A stretch of 64,000 nucleotides of DNA from contig NZ_CANLYD010000004.1 in assembly GCF_947495315.1 (NCBI RefSeq), positions 353,394-417,393 of the forward strand. Direction: 5' to 3'. Positions 15,481-24,426 of the stretch are shown piece by piece. Numbering within the stretch: the stretch's first letter is position 1; every line of letters begins with the position of its first letter. Both the position numbers and the translations under genes were made by a program. Below the pieces are notes generated by a model, which was not told the DNA's origin, searched no databases, and worked only from the letters and a program-made list of their open reading frames with translations. The DNA comes from an uncultured Aquimarina sp. (lineage in GTDB: Bacteria; Bacteroidota; Bacteroidia; Flavobacteriales; Flavobacteriaceae).

Positions 15481-16380
15481 TCATTTCTCAATGTGTTGTA
15501 AATACAGTTTATTAGCGTTCCAATCAATTGTTACTATGTAGTCATCAAAAAAGTCATTCCCAATCAATAAATCAATATCTTTTTCGACAAGTAGTTCCTG
15601 ATTTTCTAATTCAAGAGAATCAACTTTTAATTGATCAATTATATATTTTGGTTTTTCTGAATTATCATTATTGATTTTTGCTTTCAAAGGTTTTTGCTCC
15701 TTTTTCAAACGTTCCATATAGTCATAGTTTACTGAAAAACTACCGAAAGAACCTGTGTCGAAAACAAAGTTGTCTGTCAAACCATGTACAGTTACTTTTA
15801 TCCTGTTTAAACCCCAGTTTGAAGAGGTTTTTGGTTTCATATTAATTTGAAAAGCATCCGAAGTAAATTGAAAATTTTCTATTATATTCGAAAATCGAAC
15901 AATCTGAATTTGATAGTCAATTTGCCAAAAAGCCTTTCTTAAAATATTGGTTCCAATAATTCCATAAATTTTTCTACCATCAGAAAAAGGTGATTTTACA
16001 TTAGATAAATCTTGCAGTCCAATACCAAAATTTTTAAACTCTACTCCGCCAATGTCTAAAGAAGATAAAAAACCGTATTGAAGTTTTACGTCTTCAAAAG
16101 AACTCCCTGTGGTAGTTTGTTTTCTTAATGGTGTAAAAGTAATTTCTTCAATAAGACTTTTGTCAATAGTTGAGATATCATAACCTGTATCAAACAAAAA
16201 GGTGTAAACTTTACGATTTATTTTAACTTCGATAAATATATGTTTGCCTAAATAATATATTGGTATTTCTTCATTAAAGACTTTTTGAGAAAGTTCTCCT
16301 TGGGTGGCTAAAGTGATAATTTTTGAACTTGAACAACTCGCTAATATTAGTGTGAAAAATAAAAATATAATCTTATTCAT
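15481..16380 (-). CDS. retropepsin-like aspartyl protease lipoprotein
   Basis: 299 residues from the ATG at 16380; the longer frame begins with TTG and would spoil the signal. The lipobox is LILASC near residue 16. Two aspartyl protease motifs are visible: FLFDTGYDIS (Asp64) and FVFDTGSFGS (Asp208). Each is followed by the downstream hydrophobic-Gly element (YGIIGTNIL and LLIGNDFFDDY). This is the two-lobed clan AA arrangement of the bacterial gag-pepsin-like family. Both catalytic Asp are present, so the protein could be active, anchored in the periplasm or on the outer membrane. The substrate is unknown. It lies downstream of the MFS gene on the same strand with a gap of about 77 bp. Confidence 0.8.
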   Translation of the reverse strand: MNKIIFLFFTLILASCSSSKIITLATQGELSQKVFNEEIPIYYLGKHIFIEVKINRKVYTFLFDTGYDISTIDKSLIEEITFTPLRKQTTTGSSFEDVKLQYGFLSSLDIGGVEFKNFGIGLQDLSNVKSPFSDGRKIYGIIGTNILRKAFWQIDYQIQIVRFSNIIENFQFTSDAFQINMKPKTSSNWGLNRIKVTVHGLTDNFVFDTGSFGSFSVNYDYMERLKKEQKPLKAKINNDNSEKPKYIIDQLKVDSLELENQELLVEKDIDLLIGNDFFDDYIVTIDWNANKLYLQHIEK

Positions 16381-16457
16381 TCTATTTGTTTTTAATGCCA
16401 ATGTTTGGTCCTATTATTAGTGTGGGAATTAAAATTAGTTAGCTTTCGATTAAATAC

Positions 16458-17723
16458 TTAGTCGAAATTTGTCTTTCGGTATAATCGATAATAGTATACG
16501 GCAGCAATACCACCAATACAAGAAAACAAAGCCAGCATCCAGAACACATGTTGGTGTCCTTGTATTCCTGGTGCGTTGTCTAAAAGGTATCCCATTGCAG
16601 GACCGGCAAAGATATCAGGTGTATAACCTATTAAAGAAATAAGTCCCACCGCAGTTCCGGTAAGAACCAATGGGATTTGACCTCTTTGCATCACCGCAAA
16701 ATATAACGAACGTGCGGCATACACTCCTGTCGCTACTACTAATATGGATATAAAGAACAAGGAAGTTGCTGATGCGGTGATTATACCCAGCGCAAATAAT
16801 AATGCTCCAAAGAAAGATATCACAAAACTAACCACCAACCAGAAGGTGGTTTGTGTGCGATCTGCCAATACCCCTATCAATACACCGATTACAGGACGTA
16901 TGAATAGTAAAAAAGTACCTACCTGTGCTGATTTTACTTGGTCGTATAGCATTACATCCTGAGCATATAATGAAAATACATCGGTAATTTTATACCCTAC
17001 ATATGCACATAAAATAATGATCATCAGTAACCATACAGAAGGCAATCGTAACACGGCTGCAATTTGTGAGATTGTTATTTTTTCTAAGATGATCTCTTGT
17101 TCGGTTTTTGGATCTAGTTTCATAAAGAACCATACAAGAATACCAACCAGACTTACAATACCAGAAGATACCAGTATCACTTGTTTAAAAGCTTCTCTGC
17201 TTTCTAAAATCGTAGCTTCTGTAATTTCAGAAGTAATAAATAATGAAAAAATAAAGACACCCATAGCGCCAAATAGCGCTCCGACTAATCCACGACCACC
17301 GTCAAGAAATCCAAAAGCCTTTCCTTGCGATGAAGTTCCACCCCAAACACGGGTAGCTTTAATCATAGGCGCCCAGAATAAAAAAATGGTCGTGAAACCC
17401 CAATACCCATATAATAGTTGCAGCGTGGTATATCCGGGAAATGTGGCATAGACTAATCCTCCCAGAGCGGTCATCCACAGTGCCACTGCAATCAATTTTC
17501 TTGGAGGAAATTTATCGGCTAATGGACCTCCAAAAAGATACGATAGTAAAGCGACTATGCCATATACAGAAAAGCAAAGCCCTAACTGTAAATTATCAAG
17601 CCCAAAAGCTTCGAGCACTGTAGGTCTAAAGACTCGTGCGAGTACAAAAGGAAGAATAAACACAGATTCTCCAGCCAAAATAAGTAGTAAAAGAAAATAC
17701 CAGGGAGCTTTTTTTTGATTCAT
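16458..17723 (-). CDS. MFS transporter, 12 predicted TM segments
   Basis: 421 residues with the MFS fold. TM1 starts WYFLLLLILAGESVFILPFV; the loop 2-3 motif is GGPLADKFPPRKL (related to GxLaDrxGrkk, residues about 65-77), with its repeat at loop 8-9 (GVLADRTQTTFW). Large central loop residues KLDPKTEQEIILEK separate the two halves. The GFLDGGRGLVGALFGAMG segment in TM5 recalls organic-anion/sugar-phosphate type carriers, but I cannot name a substrate. The gene is monocistronic or leads into the retropepsin gene. A long repeat-rich gap lies upstream. Confidence 0.82.
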   Translation of the reverse strand: MNQKKAPWYFLLLLILAGESVFILPFVLARVFRPTVLEAFGLDNLQLGLCFSVYGIVALLSYLFGGPLADKFPPRKLIAVALWMTALGGLVYATFPGYTTLQLLYGYWGFTTIFLFWAPMIKATRVWGGTSSQGKAFGFLDGGRGLVGALFGAMGVFIFSLFITSEITEATILESREAFKQVILVSSGIVSLVGILVWFFMKLDPKTEQEIILEKITISQIAAVLRLPSVWLLMIIILCAYVGYKITDVFSLYAQDVMLYDQVKSAQVGTFLLFIRPVIGVLIGVLADRTQTTFWLVVSFVISFFGALLFALGIITASATSLFFISILVVATGVYAARSLYFAVMQRGQIPLVLTGTAVGLISLIGYTPDIFAGPAMGYLLDNAPGIQGHQHVFWMLALFSCIGGIAAVYYYRLYRKTNFD

Positions 17724-17955
17724 GGAGTTTTATAGGATTATATTTTTACACCTGAGCATACACATGCTTGCCTAAAGATAGTGTTTGTAATTGTTTTTAT
17801 TAGTGAAACTCTATTTTGAAAAGTTGCGCAGCAATGCATTCAAAATAGGTAGTTGAACTAATCCCGCTTTTTCAGCGGGATCTTAGGTCTGTCACCTCGA
17901 AGCTTGCTTCAGAACTTTAAAACATAGTTTTCTTTAAAGGAAGGTAGCTTAAAAG

Positions 17956-17977
17956 TCTCCTCGCCGCGGCGAGGAGA
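17956..17977. repeat. perfect 22-bp GC-rich palindrome
   Basis: TCTCCTCGCCGCGGCGAGGAGA is its own complement over all 22 bases. Flanks CTTAAAAG and TTTAGAGGGATGTTT resemble, on the opposite strand, those of the element at 9230-9310. It would extrude as a very stable hairpin in DNA or RNA. Confidence 0.65.
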
Positions 17978-18071
17978 TTTAGAGGGATGTTTTTAAAGTT
18001 AAATGTTTCAAAACATACAATTTCTTGAAACGATTTTAATATAAAATGAGTTTTTCCATGTATCCTGAAAT

Positions 18072-18148
18072 GAATTCCGACCTACGTCGGAATGACAAGT
18101 TTTGCCTGTTTTTTAGTTTTTTTTGTCATTCCATCGTAGGCTGGAATC
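18072..18148. repeat. inverted repeat with GAATGACAA arms
   Basis: Arms of about 26 bp at 18072-18098 and 18123-18148 are inverted copies with a few mismatches (GATTCC-type outer end, CCTACG core, GGAATGACAA inner end), around a T-rich 24-bp centre. A related copy with an extra insert is at 47549-47645. Confidence 0.55.
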
Positions 18149-18461
18149 AAAAGTAATGGTAACAAGTTTAAAAGGGTTTCAACTGTAGCGAATTTGTAAT
18201 AGTAAGTGAGGAAATAAGATAAAGAAAGATGACTATGTGATCAAGATGTTATTTACCTGAGTTCGATATAAGAAAGGTATAGATATAAAGTCTAATTGTT
18301 TGTAATTATCGCTCTTATGTTTGCTCTCCCAAAGGGAGAGGATTAAGGTGAAGGTTTTTAATATGAAAAACCCTTCATCCTAACCTTCTTCTTAGGGAGA
18401 AGGAACTCCTTTAGATTGTAAAACATTGAATAACAATATATTTTATATTCAACTCAGCTAA

Positions 18462-18929
18462 TTAAGATTTATTCTTTACATTCATTCGCATGCGAACCAG
18501 GTATTTTTCAAAACCTGCTTTTTCATAAGCTCTTATGGCTCTTGGATTTTGATCATAAACATCAAGCTGCATTTCGTTAATGCCTTTTGCTGCGAACCAA
18601 TCTGATAAATATTTAATTATTTGCTGACTGATGCCTTGTCCTCTAAACGTTTCTTTCACATACATAAAACCGATATATCCCAACTTTTCTTGCTTGAAAT
18701 ATTTTTTTCGATCTCTAATCTGGCCATAACCGCTACCGACAACTTCTCCATCGGCCTCTACAACTACAACTTCTGTGTGATCGGCTTTTATATATTCACT
18801 AAGATCATAATAGTTTATTTTTTCATTAGTTTTAAGGGTGATATCTATAGGACGTTCTGCTTCAATTATGCCTTGTTCAAAATGGAGTAGGACAGGGAGG
18901 TCTTCTAATGTTGCGGTTCGTGTGATCAT
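18462..18929 (-). CDS. GNAT family N-acetyltransferase
   Basis: 155 residues, the size of a single GNAT domain. The N-terminal strand ITRTATLEDLPVLLHFEQG is typical. The acetyl-CoA pyrophosphate loop is RGQGIS in FMYVKETFRGQGISQQIIKYL (about 110-130). The C-terminal YDQNPRAIRAYEKAGFEK block completes the fold. The acceptor cannot be predicted. The gene lies between the repeat-rich gap and the pruA unit on the same strand. Confidence 0.85.
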   Translation of the reverse strand: MITRTATLEDLPVLLHFEQGIIEAERPIDITLKTNEKINYYDLSEYIKADHTEVVVVEADGEVVGSGYGQIRDRKKYFKQEKLGYIGFMYVKETFRGQGISQQIIKYLSDWFAAKGINEMQLDVYDQNPRAIRAYEKAGFEKYLVRMRMNVKNKS

Positions 18930-18991
18930 TGTTTTGAGTTTTTGAGAGATTAGTGTAAAATTACCAATTAGGAATCTTAAAAAAAAGAAGT

Positions 18992-19423
18992 TTAGTTTTT
19001 GACTGTTTTCCTGAAAATACTAATCATCAGATGTAATAAAAGTATAGGTTGTACAGTGAGTATAATTAGGAAAAGTATTAGCTGAGTAATGAATAGCGTT
19101 TCTTTAGTTTCCCAATCAGATTCAGAAGTAAAGAGAAGAGGAAGTAAAGCAAGAATAAGAATTCCTCCAAGGGTTCCAATCAGATGGATGTAGGTAAGTA
19201 GTGGTTGTCTTTTTTTATTCAGTTTATGAATAGCATAATAAGTCAATCCGATTCCAAAGAATAAAAGGGAGAGAAAATTAAACAAGTGAGCTATGGAGAT
19301 AACGAAATACGTATCGTGAATATTGATATCTAGTGTTTCTTCGTCAAAAGAAAAACCGTATATCAACATGATTGGAATCAAACTCCAAAAAATGATATAC
19401 GGTTTGTAGATTATATAGTTCAC
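18992..19423 (-). CDS. small membrane protein resembling a heme-copper oxidase subunit I fragment
   Basis: 143 residues with four predicted membrane segments, starting at GTG 6 bp after the pruA stop, so probably translated from the pruA transcript. The striking part is DINIHDTYFVISIAHLFNF (about residues 32-50). It resembles the LHDTYYVVAHFHYV region of cytochrome oxidase subunit I, where two histidines bind heme. Here one His aligns only with a two-residue shift and the second is missing. No other oxidase motif is present, and the protein is far too short to be an oxidase. I do not recognise a named family; it could be a relic or an independent small membrane protein. Confidence 0.6.
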   Translation of the reverse strand: MNYIIYKPYIIFWSLIPIMLIYGFSFDEETLDINIHDTYFVISIAHLFNFLSLLFFGIGLTYYAIHKLNKKRQPLLTYIHLIGTLGGILILALLPLLFTSESDWETKETLFITQLILFLIILTVQPILLLHLMISIFRKTVKN

Positions 19424-19429
19424 CTGAGA

Positions 19430-21058
19430 TTATTCTCCTAAGAAAGGATATCTATAATCTGCAGGAGTAACAAAAGTTTCTTTGATGGTTCTTGGCGATA
19501 CCCAACGTAATAAATTCAGGTATGATCCAGCTTTGTCATTTGTTCCTGATGCTCTGGCTCCACCAAATGGTTGTTGTCCTACAACTGCACCTGTGGGTTT
19601 GTCATTGATGTAGAAATTACCAGCGGCATTTTCTAATGCTTTGGTAGCTTCGGCAGCTGCATATCTGTCTGTAGAGAAAATAGCTCCTGTTAATGCATAT
19701 TCACTAGTACTATCAACTAACGCTAATGTTTCTTCCCATTTGTCATCATCATATACATAGATGGTGATAACGGGGCCAAAAAGCTCTGTACACATCGTAG
19801 TGTATTTAGGGTCTTCTGCAAGAATAACCGTTGGTTCGATGAAATATCCTTTGGATTTATCATATCCACCACCAGCGATGATTGTTGCGTCTTTATCTTC
19901 TTTTGCCTGATCAATATATTTTGCAAGTTTATCAAAAGAACCTTCGTGGATCACTGCAGTAATAAAATTACCCATATCTTCCGGTGATCCCATTTTAAAG
20001 GATTTGATATCTGCTTTTAAGAATTTTTCTACATCAGCCCATAAGCTTTTAGGAATATATGCCCTGGAGGCAGCACTACATTTTTGTCCTTGGAATTCAA
20101 ATGCTCCACGAGAAATTCCTGTAGCTACTTGCTTAGCATTTGCACTAGGATGTGCAACGATAAAATCTTTTCCTCCTGTTTCACCAACAATTCTTGGATA
20201 GGTTTTGTAATTATGGATGTTTGTACCAATTTTAGCCCAAATGTCTTTAAATACGTGCGTACTTCCTGTAAAGTGAATACCAGCGAAATCTGGACTTGCT
20301 AATACTGTATCGGTGATCATAACAGGATCTCCGTATACTACATTAATAACTCCATCAGGTACACCAGCTTCTTTAAAAATGTCTACAATTACTTTTGCAG
20401 AATAGATTTGGCTATCACTAGGCTTCCAAATCACTGTATTTCCCATTAAAGCAGCACTCGCAGGTAAATTTCCAGCAATTGCAGTAAAATTAAATGGAGT
20501 GATCGCATAAATAAAACCTTCTAGCGGTCTATATTCTAATCTGTTCCAAGCTCCAGAAGTAGAATCTGGTTGATCTTCATAAATCTGAGTCATAAACTCT
20601 ACATTAAAACGTAGGAAATCTATAAACTCACAAGCAGCATCAATTTCTGCCTGGTATATATTTTTGGATTGTGCTAGCATCGTAGCAGCATTAATTTTTG
20701 CTCTATAAGGTCCGGCAATTAATTCTGCAGCTCTTAAGAAAATAGCAGCACGTTGTTCCCAAGCTAGATCTGCCCATTTTTTACGAGCCTCTATAGCTGT
20801 ATCGATAGCTGCTTGAACATGTTGCTTTTCAGCTTTATGGTAGGTCCCTAATTGATGTTTATGGTCGTGTGGAGGTGACATTGTTCCAGTATCTCCAGTT
20901 CTGATTTCTTCTCCGTTAATATATAAAGGAACATCAACAGGCGAATTATACATAGATTTGTATGTTGCCAGAACTTCCTCTCTTTCCGGAGTTCCTGAAG
21001 CATATGATTTTACAGGCTCATTTATCGCTGTTGGAACTTGAAAAAAACCTTTTCCCAT
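19430..21058 (-). CDS. pruA: L-glutamate gamma-semialdehyde dehydrogenase (1-pyrroline-5-carboxylate dehydrogenase)
   Basis: 542 residues, the length of the single-domain PruA/ALDH4 type, opening MGKGFFQVPTAINEPVKSY. The aldehyde dehydrogenase core has NFTAIAGNLPASAALMGNTV, catalytic Glu293 in VGETGGKDF, and the nucleophile Cys327 in FQGQKCSAASR. GPVITIYVYDD and the C-terminal GGARASGTNDKAG substrate loop complete the family pattern. It oxidises glutamate-5-semialdehyde to glutamate with NAD+ in proline breakdown. No proline dehydrogenase gene lies beside it. A TATCTTTG -7 box precedes it. Confidence 0.95.
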   Translation of the reverse strand: MGKGFFQVPTAINEPVKSYASGTPEREEVLATYKSMYNSPVDVPLYINGEEIRTGDTGTMSPPHDHKHQLGTYHKAEKQHVQAAIDTAIEARKKWADLAWEQRAAIFLRAAELIAGPYRAKINAATMLAQSKNIYQAEIDAACEFIDFLRFNVEFMTQIYEDQPDSTSGAWNRLEYRPLEGFIYAITPFNFTAIAGNLPASAALMGNTVIWKPSDSQIYSAKVIVDIFKEAGVPDGVINVVYGDPVMITDTVLASPDFAGIHFTGSTHVFKDIWAKIGTNIHNYKTYPRIVGETGGKDFIVAHPSANAKQVATGISRGAFEFQGQKCSAASRAYIPKSLWADVEKFLKADIKSFKMGSPEDMGNFITAVIHEGSFDKLAKYIDQAKEDKDATIIAGGGYDKSKGYFIEPTVILAEDPKYTTMCTELFGPVITIYVYDDDKWEETLALVDSTSEYALTGAIFSTDRYAAAEATKALENAAGNFYINDKPTGAVVGQQPFGGARASGTNDKAGSYLNLLRWVSPRTIKETFVTPADYRYPFLGE

Positions 21059-21110
21059 GATCTTGTGTATTTAGTTTGATTTGTAAGATGTGTTAGTATA
21101 CTTTAAGCGG

Positions 21111-21118
21111 CAAAGATA
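21111..21118 (-). promoter_or_regulatory. candidate -7 box for pruA
   Basis: Minus strand TATCTTTG matches TAnnTTTG, about 53 bp before the pruA ATG. No convincing -33 element is visible at the usual spacing. Confidence 0.35.
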
Positions 21119-21218
21119 GGAAATTATGTAGGGTAATATCGATTTTAACCTTTTATAAACATGTATGGTATGTATTTTTTTTTGTAAGTTGTACGAAATT
21201 TATCCGACCCAAAAATCT

Positions 21219-21935
21219 ATGTGTACAGTAACTTTGATCCCCACCCAAGAAAATGGTTTTATATTAACCTCTAATCGTGATGAGGCGATAAATCGGAAAA
21301 CATTAGTGCCTGAATTCTATCAAGTTGATAAAACCAGAATGCTGTTTCCGAAAGATGCTGTAGCTGGAGGAACCTGGATAGGGCTTAGTGATAAAAATAC
21401 GATGATTTGCCTTCTTAACGGAGGTTTCGAAATTCACGAAAGATTGGTGTCGTATAGACAAAGTAGAGGAGTGGTGGTAAAAGACCTTTTAGGTGCAGAC
21501 AATTTGCAAAAAGCCATTTCGGAATATGATTATAAAGGAATTGAACCTTTTACAATAGTTGCGGCAAACTGGCAATCAGATCTTGAGTTTTTTGAGCTAG
21601 TCTGGGATGGAAGACAAAAGCATTTCAGAGTTTTAGAAAAAGAAACTCATATTTGGTCTTCTTCTACCTTATATACTAATGAAATGAAGAACACAAGAGA
21701 AGGTTGGTTTGATGTATTCGAGGAGGAAAACATACTAAGTACTGATACACTATTAGATTTTCATAAGAATGCCGGAATTGGAGATAAGGATGTGGATTTG
21801 CAAATTGATAGAGGTTTTTTAAAAACCAGAAGTATTACTCAGATTGTTAAAAATGATGAGGAGCTTGTAATGCGTTATGAAGATCTTCAGAATAAGGAAG
21901 TAAATGTCGTTACTTTTGAGGCGATAACTGCATAA
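21219..21935 (+). CDS. NRDE family protein (TANGO2-like)
   Basis: 238 residues from the ATG at 21219, which gives MCTVTLIPT. The invariant Cys2 exposed after Met removal is the family's putative N-terminal nucleophile, so this start is preferred over the longer frame. The name-giving motif is in LTSNRDEAINR (about residues 17-27), followed by GGTWIGLSDKN and the family's LLNGGFE. The NRDE/TANGO2 family has an Ntn-hydrolase-like fold; proposed roles include heme or lipid handling, with no settled reaction. It precedes the papain-like gene on the same strand by about 60 bp. Confidence 0.85.
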   Translation: MCTVTLIPTQENGFILTSNRDEAINRKTLVPEFYQVDKTRMLFPKDAVAGGTWIGLSDKNTMICLLNGGFEIHERLVSYRQSRGVVVKDLLGADNLQKAISEYDYKGIEPFTIVAANWQSDLEFFELVWDGRQKHFRVLEKETHIWSSSTLYTNEMKNTREGWFDVFEEENILSTDTLLDFHKNAGIGDKDVDLQIDRGFLKTRSITQIVKNDEELVMRYEDLQNKEVNVVTFEAITA

Positions 21936-21994
21936 TCGAAACTGATACTAACTTACATTTTGAAAATAAGTATAATTAAAATTTTAAACGTGTG

Positions 21995-23005
21995 ATGAAT
22001 TACACGGGCAAAATAATATCCCTAGCTTTTCCAGATACTTTTGTTCGTTTTTCTGACGAAGAAAAAAAATCTACTGGTTTGCTGCAGTTTTTTGGTTTAG
22101 GAAAAAACGGAATTATTAAAGCTGGTCATGCTGCTTTTGTCCTCATAGAGAATAAAACGGGTCTTGCAGAATATTACGATTTTGGAAGGTATATAACTCC
22201 TTCTGGCAAAGGAAGAGTTAGAAGTGCGGTAACCGATGTAGAATTAGAGATACCTTTTAAAGCTACTTTTACGAATGATGGGAAATTGGCTAATGTTGAA
22301 GAATTTCTTTTATGGTTAGAAGCAAATCCTGAGAAGACTCATGGTAGTGGTCGTTTAGTTGCATCAGTTTGTGATTATATAGACTACGACAAAGCAAAGG
22401 AGTATGTTTTGGAGACTCAAAACAAAGGAAGTATTCCATATTCAACTTTTAGAAAAGAGGGGAGTAATTGTTCAAGAATAGTTACGGATACAATCCTGAA
22501 TAGTACGGATAAATCCAGAATAAGAACACCGTTATTACGTAATAAATTATTTACTCCAAGCCCTTTAGGCAATGTAGAAAAAGGATCTATGGAGAACAAG
22601 ATATACCAAGTGGAAAATGGAGTTTTGATAGAGTATCCAAACTCTGTTTTTAAAGAAAACCTTACTAATTATTTCGATAAAAAAGTACCAAAGTTAGAAG
22701 AGAAAAAGAACATTAAGTTGCCTGATTTCTTAAAAGAAGCTCATTTTCTGTCAGGAATAGGAAGTGGCGCATATTTTATTTTAAAAGAATCTTCGTCAGT
22801 ATCTTTATTTGAAATCAGGAGATATACAGAGTATGGATATGAGGATTTTAGAGGTCTTTTTGAAGCAAAATCAACCTTTGTTTATACTAAAAAATATAAG
22901 TTTGTGTATGATTCGCACTGTAAATACTGTCATATAGAACAAGAAGATAAAATAATACGGTTTGATCTTGTAAAGAAACTTAATTCAGAGCAAAAGGAGA
23001 ACTAA
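21995..23005 (+). CDS. hypothetical protein with possible permuted NlpC/P60-like fold (DUF6695-like)
   Basis: 336 residues from the ATG at 21995 (a GTG directly before is also possible). No signal peptide. The first 170 residues contain a His in a hydrophobic strand (IIKAGHAAFVLIENK, His45) and later a Cys in EGSNCSRIVTDTIL (Cys159). That His-then-Cys order is what circularly permuted papain-like enzymes of the LRAT/YiiX type show. The remaining 160 residues have no motif I can name and end in a Lys/Glu-rich tail. A DUF6695 label is from memory and not certain. The 3' end overlaps that of the convergent apaG gene by 26 bp. Confidence 0.55.
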   Translation: MNYTGKIISLAFPDTFVRFSDEEKKSTGLLQFFGLGKNGIIKAGHAAFVLIENKTGLAEYYDFGRYITPSGKGRVRSAVTDVELEIPFKATFTNDGKLANVEEFLLWLEANPEKTHGSGRLVASVCDYIDYDKAKEYVLETQNKGSIPYSTFRKEGSNCSRIVTDTILNSTDKSRIRTPLLRNKLFTPSPLGNVEKGSMENKIYQVENGVLIEYPNSVFKENLTNYFDKKVPKLEEKKNIKLPDFLKEAHFLSGIGSGAYFILKESSSVSLFEIRRYTEYGYEDFRGLFEAKSTFVYTKKYKFVYDSHCKYCHIEQEDKIIRFDLVKKLNSEQKEN

Positions 23006-23366
23006 GCTTAAAACTAGGGATAATTACTTTAAACTTTCGTGTGGATGTGAAGTTCACCATGTTATAATGTCCTTTCATAGCACCGAACGGAGAACTTAAG
23101 AGGCATCCGCTATTGTAGGTGTGAGATTCTCCTGGTTTTAATACCGGTTTTTTACCAATCACACCTTCACCTTCTACAATTTCTGTACTGCTTAATGCAT
23201 CTTTGATTTCCCAAAATCGAGAGGTAAGTTGTACTGAGTCTTTACTTTGGTTTTCAATGGTAATTTGGTATCCAAAGGCAAAATGAATCTTATAGTTCTT
23301 AAAGAACGTGCCCTCAAAGGTGGTATCCACCGAAATTTTTATGCCTCTGGTTATTTGCTCAACCAT
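22980..23366 (-). CDS. apaG: ApaG domain protein
   Basis: 128 residues, the standard size for ApaG. The beta-sandwich pattern is conserved: FGYQITIENQSKDSVQLTSRFWEIKDA, then VEGEGVIGKKPVLKPGESHTYNSGC and GAMKGHYNMV. ApaG is a small Ig/Fn3-like fold once linked to Co2+ resistance and Mg2+ efflux; its biochemical role is still unclear. It lies one base downstream of the DUF3667 gene on the same strand and overlaps the end of the convergent gene. Confidence 0.9.
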   Translation of the reverse strand: MVEQITRGIKISVDTTFEGTFFKNYKIHFAFGYQITIENQSKDSVQLTSRFWEIKDALSSTEIVEGEGVIGKKPVLKPGESHTYNSGCLLSSPFGAMKGHYNMVNFTSTRKFKVIIPSFKLSSPFALN

Positions 23367-23367
23367 A

Positions 23368-24426
23368 TTAAAAAATAAACATAGACCCTATAATTGTTAT
23401 AATAGATCCGATTCCTGCTAAGATAAAAAATAATACGTTCACTAACAGAAATTTAACAATAGTTTTACCCCTTCCTTGCTGATAAAATTTACGCATGGCT
23501 TTATATAAATAGAAGAGGAAAACTAGCATTGCAATGCTAGATGCAGCTTCACTTTTGGTGATTTGATCAATCAAGATTGCTATTCCGATTAATATAAAAA
23601 ACATGGTTTGCGTATGAAAGATAAAAACCAAATGTTCCATGTAATTAAAAGGTTTTCTTATATATAATAACCACATCATTAAGGCAAAGAATGGTAAAAA
23701 GAAAAATATGATAAAGGGTAATTTGTTAAAAACGAACTTAAGGAGCTCCATGGGGTTCTCATTAAGGTTTTTTGTTTTGATACTTCTTGTGTATAAATAT
23801 TTCGTATACGTGTTTTGTTTGTGTTTTAGGCTGCCTAATGCTATTGTAGCCATTGGTTCTCCAGTTTTTTTGTAATGAGACTTATAGGTTTTCCAACGTT
23901 TGTTTACTGCGGTAAACATACCCATAGTGTCTAATTGCGTTTCAGTGAAGTATACATATTCATTTTCTTTGTCAATGCCTGGTTCCGCTGTAGAATCGTT
24001 AATAATGTCGTTCTCTTTATGCTCATTATTGGATAGGTTTACTTCTAATACCCCATTGTTTTGCTCCCTTTCTTGAGGAATAATACTATCGAAATCTATG
24101 AATAAACCACTGATGATAAAAAACAGTATGGAAACACTTAAGAAAAACCTGAAAGGATTGGCATACTTTATTCTTTTACCTTCTATATAATCTTTAGAGA
24201 TCATTCCAGGTTTAAATAACAAACCAACTATTGTATGTCTTAATCGTGAATCGTAAGAGAATATACTTGCAAAAAACTCATTAAAAAAGTCTTTAAAAGA
24301 AAGCTTTTTTGTGGTGTTAATCTGACCACAATTGTGACAATAACGATCAATCACATCAAGTGGAACGCTACAATTTAAGCATTCGTTTCCTCTATACTTT
24401 TTAAGAAATCTCCCCTTTTCTTTCAT
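23368..24426 (-). CDS. DUF3667 membrane protein with zinc ribbon
   Basis: 352 residues. A zinc ribbon CxxC-x10-CxxC (Cys16, Cys19, Cys30, Cys33) opens the protein. It is followed by the DUF3667 signature: LSFKDFFNEFFASIFSYDSRL, TIVGLLFKPG, and YANPFRFFLSVSILFF with the first membrane helix at about 95-115. A soluble acidic loop (about 120-210) separates it from four C-terminal helices (about 225-350). The family is common in Bacteroidota and has no known function. The apaG gene follows after one base, suggesting co-transcription. Confidence 0.85.
   Translation of the reverse strand: MKEKGRFLKKYRGNECLNCSVPLDVIDRYCHNCGQINTTKKLSFKDFFNEFFASIFSYDSRLRHTIVGLLFKPGMISKDYIEGKRIKYANPFRFFLSVSILFFIISGLFIDFDSIIPQEREQNNGVLEVNLSNNEHKENDIINDSTAEPGIDKENEYVYFTETQLDTMGMFTAVNKRWKTYKSHYKKTGEPMATIALGSLKHKQNTYTKYLYTRSIKTKNLNENPMELLKFVFNKLPFIIFFFLPFFALMMWLLYIRKPFNYMEHLVFIFHTQTMFFILIGIAILIDQITKSEAASSIAMLVFLFYLYKAMRKFYQQGRGKTIVKFLLVNVLFFILAGIGSIITIIGSMFIF

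Larger units (their letters stand above)
17724..18461. repeat. repeat-rich intergenic region (cluster of inverted repeats)
   Basis: 738 bp with no gene but at least four separate inverted-repeat elements. There is a hairpin ATCCCGCT-TTTTC-AGCGGGAT at 17861-17881; a perfect 22-bp palindrome at 17956-17977; a long inverted repeat with GAATGACAA arms at 18072-18148; and an imperfect, roughly 90-bp foldback at 18324-18412 built on CTCTCCC/GGGAGAG. The second and third types have relatives elsewhere in the window (9230-9310 and 47549-47645). The region looks like a landing site for small non-coding dispersed elements. Confidence 0.6.

Noticed and set aside
17724..18461. Insertion sequence or MITE with terminal repeats
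   Set aside because: The inverted repeats are real, but they are of different kinds. I could not find a common pair of ends with target duplications or any transposase remnant.
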